Of a stretch of DNA of 10,699 nucleotides, positions 1 to 5,549 are shown one piece after another. The stretch's first letter is position 1; every line of letters starts with the position of its first letter. The translations under genes and the position numbers were made by a program. Below the pieces are notes generated by a model. The model did not search any database. It saw only the letters and a program-made list of their open reading frames with translations, and had not been told where the DNA came from. Source of the DNA: an uncultured Collinsella sp. (lineage in GTDB: Bacteria; Actinomycetota; Coriobacteriia; Coriobacteriales; Coriobacteriaceae); the NCBI GenBank assembly GCA_900549345.1, contig UROC01000064.1, positions 1-10,699 of the forward strand, given 5' to 3'.

Positions 1-2
1 GA

Positions 3-50
3 GCCAAAACCGCCAAAACCTCCCACGGCATCCCCGGCGCCGCGAAGTAG
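3..50 (+). CDS. Possible C-terminal end of a plus-strand gene (partial)
   Basis: An open frame enters from the left edge and ends at TAG (48-50). The visible tail reads AKTAKTSHGIPGAAK. Nearly every codon ends in C or G, like pta downstream, which favours this frame over the other two plus frames (both also reach stops by position 60). A palindromic element begins 12 nt after the stop, the same arrangement as after pta. The fragment is too short to name a family, and reading it as coding at all rests on codon bias and context. It could be noncoding. Confidence 0.4.
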   Translation, partial: AKTAKTSHGIPGAAK

Positions 51-62
51 CCTAACCTGACC

Positions 63-187
63 GGTTGCCCGGTGGGGCTTGGTTATGTTTGCTGCTCTAC
101 AGTCCTGGCTCGCACGAAGAGCACATTAAGTGCTCTTCGGCTCGTGCGGAACTCGCGACAAACATAACCAAGCCCCACCGGGCAACC
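63..187 (+). repeat. Long palindromic element, copy A
   Basis: The arms 63-91 and 159-187 are perfectly complementary over 29 bp. The 67-nt core (92-158) contains GTCCT (102-106), a stem CGCAC/GTGCG (111-115 with 144-148), a 10-bp stem CGAAGAGCAC/GTGCTCTTCG (115-124 with 130-139) closed by an ATTAA loop, and GGAAC (148-152). The reverse complement of this core closely matches the core of copy B, although the arms differ. It starts 12 nt after the stop of the presumed gene ending at 50. I infer a 3'-UTR, processing or termination RNA structure. No terminal uridine run of the standard terminator type is present. A mobile-element origin is possible but less consistent with arms that differ between copies. 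Confidence 0.85.
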
Positions 188-216
188 TACCAACCAGATT
201 CTTTTCAGCCCAGGCC

Positions 217-276
217 CCTGTGTACCGCGCGTCGAAGATCTTCAAATTCAAACAACCTGACAATCGATTCTTATAG
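217..276 (+). pseudogene. Relic of a glycosyltransferase 3' end, inverted relative to the intact gene
   Basis: Read on the plus strand, this stretch gives PVYRASKIFKFKQPDNRFL followed by TAG (274-276). The intact glycosyltransferase on the opposite strand ends in LYRLASKIFKFN. At DNA level, 235-251 is the exact reverse complement of 427-443 (17 nt), and the similarity continues weakly upstream of that. No start codon or body of a gene precedes it, because copy A ends at 187. I infer the leftover C-terminus of a paralogous glycosyltransferase whose body was lost, or a short inverted duplication. Chance similarity of a short lysine/phenylalanine-rich end cannot be excluded. Confidence 0.4.
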
Positions 277-280
277 CAGA

Positions 281-390
281 GGCCCCTCGGCCTTTAGTTT
301 GATACAAGTTCCGCACGAGCCGGAAAGCACTTAATGTGCTTTCCGTGCGAGCAGGACTGTTCGCAGTAGCAAACTAAAGGCCGAGGGGCC
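281..390 (-). repeat. Long palindromic element, copy B
   Basis: The arms 281-301 and 370-390 are perfectly complementary over 21 bp and differ widely from the arms of copy A. The core is 68 nt (302-369). Read on the minus strand it has GTCCT (357-353), the stem pair at 345-349/312-316, the 10-bp stem at 336-345/321-330 with a five-base loop, and GGAAC (312-308). Against copy A, the 10-bp stem differs at two base pairs, both changed on both sides so pairing is kept. It lies 32 nt after the stop of the minus-strand glycosyltransferase and is oriented so the GTCCT side is nearest that stop. Confidence 0.85.
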
Positions 391-422
391 CAGTCAACCT
401 ATCAGCAGCGATTACTCAGCAG

Positions 423-1454
423 CTAGTTGAATTTGAAGATCTTTGAGGCAAGACGGTATAGGCCGAGTGTGGTTTTGTCTCCGGCCCGTCCGCGCAGGTT
501 GGTGAAGAAGCCGACCACGCCGTAGCGGGCACGACGATACATGCGCTCGTCGTAGGCCTTCAAATCATTCCACAGCGTCTTTAGGCGCTCGTCGGCGCAA
601 TCTTCCTCGGAAAGCTTGGTGAGCACCGAGCAGATCGCCATCATCATGGTGAAGTAGCCCATCATGTACGAACGCAGACGCGACGACTCAACATCGCTGT
701 ACAGGTGGTACGACTCCATCATGATACGCGTAACACGGAACTGCTGGTCCAGACGCTTGACCATCGTTGCCTCGTTGACGCTCTGACCTTCGCGACCGAT
801 AAAGTAGCGGTAGAGGTCGATGTCGGCGTAGTACATGGTCTTGCAACGCGGCAGCGGCACGTAGGCGTAGATGTTGTCCACATAGAACGTGTGCGGCGGC
901 ATGGGAAGGTTGGACTCGCGCAGCACATCCGTGCGATAGCACAGGCTGTGCATGAGTAGGTTCTGGTCCAGGCGGAAATGACCGATCTGATCCCAGGAAA
1001 AGATCTTTTTGCGCGGCAGGGCAAATTTGTAACCGATAGCGGTATGCGTGCCCTCGTAAACCTTCTCGTACACGTAGTTCGAGATAAACAGGTCAACGCG
1101 CTGGTCGCGCTCCTCAAAGCCACGCAGAATCGACAGCATGGTCGAAAGGGCAGCGCCGTCAAGCCAGTCGTCCGAGTCGACAACCTTGTAGTAGGTGCCC
1201 TGCGCCTCGCGCAAGCCCGAAAGGACGGCGATACCGTGGCCGCCGTTCTCCTGATGCACCGCGCGGATGATTCCAGGATAACGGGCCTCCCACTCGTCTG
1301 CCTTGGCGGCCGTCTCGTCCTTGGAGCCGTCGTCCACCACGATAATCTCGATATCGGTGGCGTAATTGCTCCCCTCCAAGATGGAGGTGATGCAATGGTC
1401 CATGTCCTTGGCGGCGTTATACGAGGGAATACCGAATGTTATGACTTTATGCAT
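423..1454 (-). CDS. GT2-family glycosyltransferase, possibly galactofuranosyl transfer
   Basis: This is a 343-residue protein with a GT-A fold N-terminus. It begins MHKVITFGIPSYN, followed by the nucleotide-sugar motif VVDDGS (about residues 39-44), NGGHG (70-74) and the metal/donor motif DSDDW (93-97). The C-terminal half has no motif I can name; it is rich in tyrosine and arginine and shows no clear membrane segment. I chose the ATG at 1454 because the family motif starts directly there. An in-frame ATG at 1472 would add six residues. Neither has a good ribosome binding site, and the gene overlaps the end of glf by 8 nt (26 nt with the longer start), so translational coupling is likely. Next to glf, a role in adding galactofuranose to a surface glycan is an inference; the acceptor cannot be read from sequence. 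Confidence 0.85.
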   Translation of the reverse strand: MHKVITFGIPSYNAAKDMDHCITSILEGSNYATDIEIIVVDDGSKDETAAKADEWEARYPGIIRAVHQENGGHGIAVLSGLREAQGTYYKVVDSDDWLDGAALSTMLSILRGFEERDQRVDLFISNYVYEKVYEGTHTAIGYKFALPRKKIFSWDQIGHFRLDQNLLMHSLCYRTDVLRESNLPMPPHTFYVDNIYAYVPLPRCKTMYYADIDLYRYFIGREGQSVNEATMVKRLDQQFRVTRIMMESYHLYSDVESSRLRSYMMGYFTMMMAICSVLTKLSEEDCADERLKTLWNDLKAYDERMYRRARYGVVGFFTNLRGRAGDKTTLGLYRLASKIFKFN

Positions 1455-2649
1455 GGCAGGCGATAATCTCATCCGAAAGATCGAGGGCGGAATTGGTCAC
1501 GGCGTCCATATCGTAGTAACGATACTCGGCCAGACGACCCACCGGGTGGAAGTTCGTCAGGTTCTGGACGCGCTCAAGATAGCGCTCATAGAGCTCACGG
1601 TTCTCGGGCTCAAGAATGGCGTAGTACGGCGTCTCGCCCGAGCCGGGCGTATAGGCCTTGGAGTACTCCTTCATGATGGTGGTCTTGCCGGGCAGGACCT
1701 GACCGGTCATGTTCTTGAACTCGGTGATGCGCGTGTAGTCCTCGCTCGTGGTGTAGTTGACGGTGCCCACGGGCTGGAACTGGTCCATATCGAGCGTCTC
1801 GAACTTCATATCGAGCGTGCGGTACGGCAACGCGCCCAAGTCGAGGTTGAACAGCTCATCGAGAGGACCGGTATAGACGATCTCGCCGCCGTAGACCTTG
1901 CCGTCGACCTTGACGGTGGTCTCGTCGATCTCAAAGAGATCGCGGGCGTCCACGTCGCAGAACACATCGATCAGGTCGTGGTCGAGCATGTGCTCAAAGA
2001 GCGCCGTGTAGCCCTCCTGCGGCATGCCCTGGAAGGGAGCTTGCGGGAAGTAGCGGTCATCATCGCCCACAAAAACGGGAACGCGGCCGGTGATCGACGG
2101 GTCGATCTGGTCGGGCGTCTGACCCCACTGCTTCATGGTGTAATGCAAAAAGACGTTCTCGTAGACGTAATCGGCGACCTCGGCCAAGTCGGGGTCGTTC
2201 TTCTTACGCAGCTCCATAATGGGCACCTTGACATCCTTGCCAAAGGTCTCCACGAGCTTCTGATACAGCTCCTCGCCTCGCTCATCACCAAAGGCGAGCT
2301 TGAGGCTCGCATGGTTGAAGGGCACGGGCATAAGGGTGCCGTTGATGTTGGCGAGCACCTTGTGCTGATAATCCGTCCACTTGGTAAAGCGCGACAGGAA
2401 ATTGTGCACGCGCTCGTTAAAGGTGTGATAGATATGCGGACCGTACTCGTGGATCAGGATTCCGGCCTCGTCAGTGCAGTCATAGGCATTGCCCGCAATG
2501 TGGCTACGGCGCTCCAAAACGGCAACACGATAGCCGATGGTCTCGGCAAGACGGCGGGCGCAAACGGCACCGGCATATCCAGCACCGACGACAATCATGT
2601 CGTACGCGCCGGCGTTAAAGCCTTCAGGCAGGCCTGAGGTAATCTGCAT
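1447..2649 (-). CDS. glf: UDP-galactopyranose mutase
   Basis: A 400-residue cytoplasmic flavoenzyme of the family that interconverts UDP-galactopyranose and UDP-galactofuranose, the donor for galactofuranose-containing glycans. The FAD-binding GAGYAG motif is at residues 22-27, followed by GNAYD (53-57), YGPHIYHT (69-76), MPVPFNH (107-113) and MKQWGQ (172-177). Arginines at 189 (TGRVPVF) and 277 (LPYRTL) sit where the family has its substrate-binding arginines, and YTGPLDELF lies at 259-267. A stretch of about 15 residues precedes the usual start of the Rossmann fold. The start is supported by AAGGAG six bases before the ATG. The last 8 nt overlap the glycosyltransferase, so the two form one transcription unit. 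A TATAAT box at 2728-2733 is a likely promoter. Confidence 0.95.
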   Translation of the reverse strand: MQITSGLPEGFNAGAYDMIVVGAGYAGAVCARRLAETIGYRVAVLERRSHIAGNAYDCTDEAGILIHEYGPHIYHTFNERVHNFLSRFTKWTDYQHKVLANINGTLMPVPFNHASLKLAFGDERGEELYQKLVETFGKDVKVPIMELRKKNDPDLAEVADYVYENVFLHYTMKQWGQTPDQIDPSITGRVPVFVGDDDRYFPQAPFQGMPQEGYTALFEHMLDHDLIDVFCDVDARDLFEIDETTVKVDGKVYGGEIVYTGPLDELFNLDLGALPYRTLDMKFETLDMDQFQPVGTVNYTTSEDYTRITEFKNMTGQVLPGKTTIMKEYSKAYTPGSGETPYYAILEPENRELYERYLERVQNLTNFHPVGRLAEYRYYDMDAVTNSALDLSDEIIACHA

Positions 2650-2727
2650 CGATACTCCTTGTCAAAAGCCACGGGCTCGTTAGCTGGGCTTTTCTCGAAC
2701 ATTCTTCGAGACACATTTATCAGAGCG

Positions 2728-2733
2728 ATTATA
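2728..2733 (-). promoter_or_regulatory. Probable -10 box for glf
   Basis: The minus strand reads TATAAT, a perfect -10 match. It implies a leader of roughly 70 nt before glf. The -35 region, under the opposing promoter, has no good consensus match. The box is a mirror image of the plus-strand TATAAT at 2748-2753, with 14 bp between them. Confidence 0.5.
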
Positions 2734-2747
2734 GCGCTAATGCGTCC

Positions 2748-2753
2748 TATAAT
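2748..2753 (+). promoter_or_regulatory. Probable -10 box for pta
   Basis: A perfect TATAAT on the plus strand, giving a leader of about 120 nt before pta. No good -35 box lies 16-18 bp upstream; that position falls on the minus-strand -10 box at 2728-2733. The two promoters therefore run back to back and may compete or share a regulator. Confidence 0.5.
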
Positions 2754-2805
2754 GAGCTTGCCACACAAGGAAAGCTCAAGCACCGCGGCGTACATAATTG
2801 AAAGG

Positions 2806-2828
2806 TAAACCCGCTAGCAGCGGGTTTA
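2806..2828 (+). terminator. Terminator-like hairpin in the pta leader
   Basis: A perfect 10-bp stem TAAACCCGCT/AGCGGGTTTA (2806-2815 with 2819-2828) with a three-base loop, followed by TT. It lies between the presumed pta promoter and the pta start codon. No plus-strand gene upstream needs a terminator here, so it could be an attenuator, a leader-stabilising stem, or the end of a short RNA starting near 2760. The pta ribosome binding site (AAGGAG) lies about 40 nt downstream and is not part of the stem. Confidence 0.5.
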
Positions 2829-2880
2829 TTCGTGAACAGCCGGGCGCCTGGAGCTTAGCGAAACGCTTGCAAGGAGTAAC

Positions 2881-3861
2881 ATGAGCGATTTCCTAAACCG
2901 TATGAAGTCTGCCGCCAAGGCCGACCTTAAGACCATCGTCCTGCCCGAGGGCGAGGATCCGCGCACCATCGTCGCAGCCAACAAGATCATCGAGGAAGGC
3001 CTGGCCAACATCGTCATCCTGGGCGATCCCAACGAGATCAACGTTCCCGGCGCCACCGTCATCGACCCGCGCAATGCCGAGAAGCACGAGGAGTACGCAC
3101 AGAAGTTTGCCGAGCTCCGCGCCAAGAAGGGCGTTACCATCGAGCAGGCTCGCGCCCAGGTGATGGACGCCACCTACTTTGGCACCATGATGGTCAAGAT
3201 GGGCGACGCCGACGGCCTGGTCTCCGGCGCCTGCCACTCCACCGCCGACACCCTGCGCCCCGCGCTTCAGATCCTCAAGACCGCCCCGGGCACCAAGCTG
3301 GTCTCGGCCTTCTTCGTGATGTGCACCGACACCCCGCAGTTCGGCACCGACGGCACGCTGATCTTCGCCGACTGCGGCCTCAACATCAACCCGTCCTCCG
3401 ACGAGCTCTCCGAGATCGCCATCGCCTCCGCTCACTCCTGGTCCACCTTCATGGGCAACGTTGAGCCGCACGTGGCCATGCTCTCCTACTCCACCATGGG
3501 CTCCGCCGGCGGCGAGGTCGCCAAGAAGGTCCAAGAGGCCGTGAAGTTCTGCAAGGAGAAGGCTCCCGAGCTCGCCATCGATGGCGACCTGCAGCTCGAC
3601 GCCGCTATCGTCCCCACCGTCGCCCAGCTCAAGGCTCCCGGCTCCTCTGTCGCCGGCAAGGCCAACGTGCTCGTGTTCCCCGACCTCGAGGCCGGCAACA
3701 TCGGCTACAAGCTGGTCCAGCGCTTCGCCGGTGCCGACGCCTACGGCCCCATCCTGCAGGGCATCGCCAAGCCGGTCAACGACCTGTCGCGCGGCTGTTC
3801 TGCCGACGACATCGTGGGTGTCGTGGCCATCACCGCCGTCCAGGCTCAGATGGCTGAGTAG
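2881..3861 (+). CDS. pta: Phosphate acetyltransferase
   Basis: A 326-residue cytoplasmic enzyme converting acetyl-CoA and phosphate to acetyl phosphate and CoA, the first step of the acetate-forming, ATP-yielding branch. It is the short form: only the catalytic PTA/PTB domain, without the N-terminal P-loop and DRTGG domains of the long enzymes. The start LPEGEDPRT (21-29), the middle VSGACHSTADT (114-124) and the signature GPILQGIAKPVNDLSRGCS (289-307) are typical; S303, R304 and D309/D310 match active-site residues known in this family. AAGGAG five bases before ATG fixes the start. Codons end almost only in C or G, suggesting high expression. The gene converges on the acetate kinase genes and is not co-transcribed with them. 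Palindromic element C begins 15 nt after the stop. Confidence 0.96.
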   Translation: MSDFLNRMKSAAKADLKTIVLPEGEDPRTIVAANKIIEEGLANIVILGDPNEINVPGATVIDPRNAEKHEEYAQKFAELRAKKGVTIEQARAQVMDATYFGTMMVKMGDADGLVSGACHSTADTLRPALQILKTAPGTKLVSAFFVMCTDTPQFGTDGTLIFADCGLNINPSSDELSEIAIASAHSWSTFMGNVEPHVAMLSYSTMGSAGGEVAKKVQEAVKFCKEKAPELAIDGDLQLDAAIVPTVAQLKAPGSSVAGKANVLVFPDLEAGNIGYKLVQRFAGADAYGPILQGIAKPVNDLSRGCSADDIVGVVAITAVQAQMAE

Positions 3862-3876
3862 CGAACGTATCCCCTC

Positions 3877-4000
3877 GGGACCCCACAGGGTAAAGCTCTG
3901 AAAACGTCCTCGGACATGTCGGAAGCCCCCGCTGCGCACTACGTGCGGCGGGGGCTTCCTCCGTCCGGAATGTTTTCAGAGCTTTACCCTGTGGGGTCCC
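3877..4000 (+). repeat. Long palindromic element, copy C
   Basis: The arms 3877-3905 and 3972-4000 are perfectly complementary over 29 bp. The 66-nt core (3906-3971) begins with GTCCT (3906-3910) and ends with GGAAT (3967-3971). Inside are CGGAC/GTCCG (3911-3915 with 3963-3967), a 12-bp stem GGAAGCCCCCGC (3921-3932 with 3948-3959) and an inner CGCAC/GTGCG stem (3935-3939 with 3943-3947). Core length, the two short motifs and their order match copies A and B, while the arms and most of the stem sequence differ. The CGGAC/GTCCG stem replaces CGCAC/GTGCG of A and B with pairing kept. It lies between convergent genes and probably ends or protects the pta transcript. Confidence 0.85.
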
Positions 4001-4148
4001 TGCCGCTACGTGGTATTCAGGGAATCTGGAGTGGACGGCGGCTTGGCTACGAGCTGGAGCTGAGGATCTGAATGGTCGGGTGCCGTTGCTGGGAGCGCAG
4101 GCGTTGCTGGTGATGATCACTTTGGGACTGGAATTTCCGCCTGCTAGC
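4001..4148. other. Intergenic stretch with no recognised feature
   Basis: This is the remainder of the roughly 345-nt gap between pta and the acetate kinase gene, between element C and the terminator at 4149. I see no convincing ORF, promoter or repeat in it. It may be decayed sequence. Confidence 0.5.
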
Positions 4149-4184
4149 AAAAAGGCCTCCGGAGCTGTTGCTCTGGAGGCCTTT
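4149..4184 (-). terminator. Intrinsic terminator of the downstream acetate kinase gene
   Basis: On the minus strand, a 13-bp stem AGGCCTCCAGAGC/GCTCCGGAGGCCT (4170-4182 with 4153-4165, one mismatch) with a four-base loop is followed by a run of five T (complement of 4149-4153). It lies about 23 nt after the stop codon at 4207. This is a standard Rho-independent terminator, unlike element C next to it. Confidence 0.85.
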
Positions 4185-4206
4185 CGTTTACTTGCAAATG
4201 CGCGCG

Positions 4207-5385
4207 TTAGTTGTTCTTGGTCAGGCGCTCGACGTCGTGGGCGATCATGTATTCCTCGTCGGTGGGGATGACCATGACCGTAACGGCGGAACCGGCGGCG
4301 CTGATGACCTGCGGGCCGTTGCCCACCGCCTCGCGGTTCTTGTTGTTGTCGATGCGTACGCCCAGCCACTCAAAGCAATCGCAGAAGGCCTTGCGGATCG
4401 ACCAGTCGTTCTCGCCGATGCCGGCGGTAAAGGTGATGGTGTCCACGCCCGCCATGGAAGCGATCATGGAGCCAGCCTGCTGCATGGCCTTGTAGGCAAA
4501 CATGTCGAAGGCAAGCAGGCAGCGCTCGTCGCCCTCGGAGGCGCGCGTACGGATGTCACGGGCGTCGTTGGAGATGCCCGAGATGGCAAGCAGACCGGAC
4601 TGCTTGTTCATCATGTCATCGACTTCCTGGTAGCTGTAGCCGCCCTCGCGCTGCAGGTAGCACACGGTAGCCGGGTCAATGGAACCACAACGGGTGCCCA
4701 TCATCAGGCCGTCGAGCGGCGTGAGGCCCATCGTGGTATCGCGGCATACACCGTCCTCAATGGCGGCGAGCGAAGCGCCGTTGCCCAGATGACACGAAAG
4801 CAGACGGTGGCAGCGCGAACCCAGGATCTCCTTGGCCATCATCCACTCGTAGCGGTGGCTCGTACCGTGGGCGCCGTACTTGCGCACGTGGTACTTGTCG
4901 CACACGTCCTTGGGCAGTGCGTAGGTATAGGCGACCTCGGGCATGGTCATGTGGAACGAGGTATCGAAGACGGCGACGTTGGGCAGCTCCGGATACTTCT
5001 CGCGGCAATACTCGATTGCTGCGGCCTCGCCGTAGTTGTGCAGCGGAGCAAGCGGTGCCACCTCAAGAATCTTGGCCATAACCTCGTCGTCGACAACTGC
5101 GGAATCATCGAAGTGCCAGCCGCCCTGAACGATACGATGGCCAATGCCATCAATCGTAAAGTCGGTCTTCTCGAGCTCCTCGAGCACGCGAGCGATAGCA
5201 GAGCGATGATCGGGGAAAGGGACCTCCTCGGTCTGCTTGGCGCCACCGTTCTCGGAGTGGCCAAAGATGCCCATGTCCGAACCGATACGTTCGCAGTTGC
5301 CCTTGGCGAAAACCTCGCGGGTATCGGTATCCAAAAGCTGATATTTAAGGCTTGAGCTGCCGGCGTTGACAACAAGTACGTTCAT
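4207..5385 (-). CDS. ackA: Acetate kinase, canonical active-site paralogue
   Basis: A 392-residue cytoplasmic ASKHA-fold kinase that converts acetyl phosphate and ADP to acetate and ATP. It has N7 and the GSSSLKYQ loop (9-16), GHRIVQGG (82-89, R84), PLAPLHN (111-117, H116), FDTSFH (140-145, D141), YGAHGTSH (170-177, H173), CHLGNGAS (198-205, H199 and N202), MGLTPLDG (219-226), MGTRCGSIDP (229-238, R232), FTAGIGEN and PTDEEYM near the end. Two positions differ from the common family sequence: A172, where the acetate-pocket phenylalanine of YGFHG is usual, and Q87 instead of the histidine in VHGG. The second paralogue shares both. AAAGGAG before the ATG supports the start. Gene-specific promoter and terminator signals flank it, so it appears to be its own unit, 164 nt downstream of the other ackA. 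Confidence 0.95.
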   Translation of the reverse strand: MNVLVVNAGSSSLKYQLLDTDTREVFAKGNCERIGSDMGIFGHSENGGAKQTEEVPFPDHRSAIARVLEELEKTDFTIDGIGHRIVQGGWHFDDSAVVDDEVMAKILEVAPLAPLHNYGEAAAIEYCREKYPELPNVAVFDTSFHMTMPEVAYTYALPKDVCDKYHVRKYGAHGTSHRYEWMMAKEILGSRCHRLLSCHLGNGASLAAIEDGVCRDTTMGLTPLDGLMMGTRCGSIDPATVCYLQREGGYSYQEVDDMMNKQSGLLAISGISNDARDIRTRASEGDERCLLAFDMFAYKAMQQAGSMIASMAGVDTITFTAGIGENDWSIRKAFCDCFEWLGVRIDNNKNREAVGNGPQVISAAGSAVTVMVIPTDEEYMIAHDVERLTKNN

Positions 5386-5450
5386 GAGACTCCTTTGCAG
5401 TGCAATACGGTCGACGCAGACCCCTTAAGGCGGCCGCATTTTAATAAGAA

Positions 5451-5480
5451 GTTATCACAACTTGATAAATAGCTATCAAG
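5451..5480 (-). promoter_or_regulatory. Probable promoter with overlapping palindrome upstream of the proximal ackA
   Basis: On the minus strand, TTGATA (5479-5474) and GATAAC (5456-5451) are spaced 17 bp apart, matching -35 at 5/6 and -10 at 4/6. The -35 lies inside the perfect inverted repeat CTTGATA-N6-TATCAAG (5461-5480), a possible operator. The transcript would have a leader of about 55-60 nt before the ATG at 5385. Confidence 0.5.
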
Positions 5481-5499
5481 CATATCGCCCAACGAGCAC

Positions 5500-5545
5500 A
5501 AAAGAGGGGCCGAACGGCGCTCGGTCGTCCAGCCCCTCCCCTCTT
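5500..5545 (-). terminator. Intrinsic terminator of the upstream acetate kinase gene
   Basis: On the minus strand, GAGGGGC (5538-5532) pairs with GCCCCTC (5510-5504) around a long loop with its own small stem, and is followed by TTTT (5503-5500). It starts about 12 nt after the stop at 5550. It separates the two ackA genes transcriptionally. Confidence 0.75.
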
Positions 5546-5549
5546 GCAA

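Noticed and set aside
65..334. 89-codon plus-strand frame across palindromes A and B
   Set aside because: It runs through the palindromic elements and the relic in a different frame; there is no ribosome binding site and no family likeness.
1366..2637. Long plus-strand open frame of 423 codons opposite glf
   Set aside because: It is antisense to a clear glf gene; its protein is dominated by V, L, D, H and G as expected from a frame opposite GC-rich codons, with no family motif.
2754..2830. tRNA-sized segment in the pta leader
   Set aside because: There are no acceptor-stem pairing, T-loop or anticodon arm features of a tRNA; only the terminator-like hairpin is real.
2893..3939. 348-codon minus-strand frame opposite pta
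   Set aside because: The composition is almost all G, D, V, L and H, it mirrors pta codon bias, and it has no recognisable domain.
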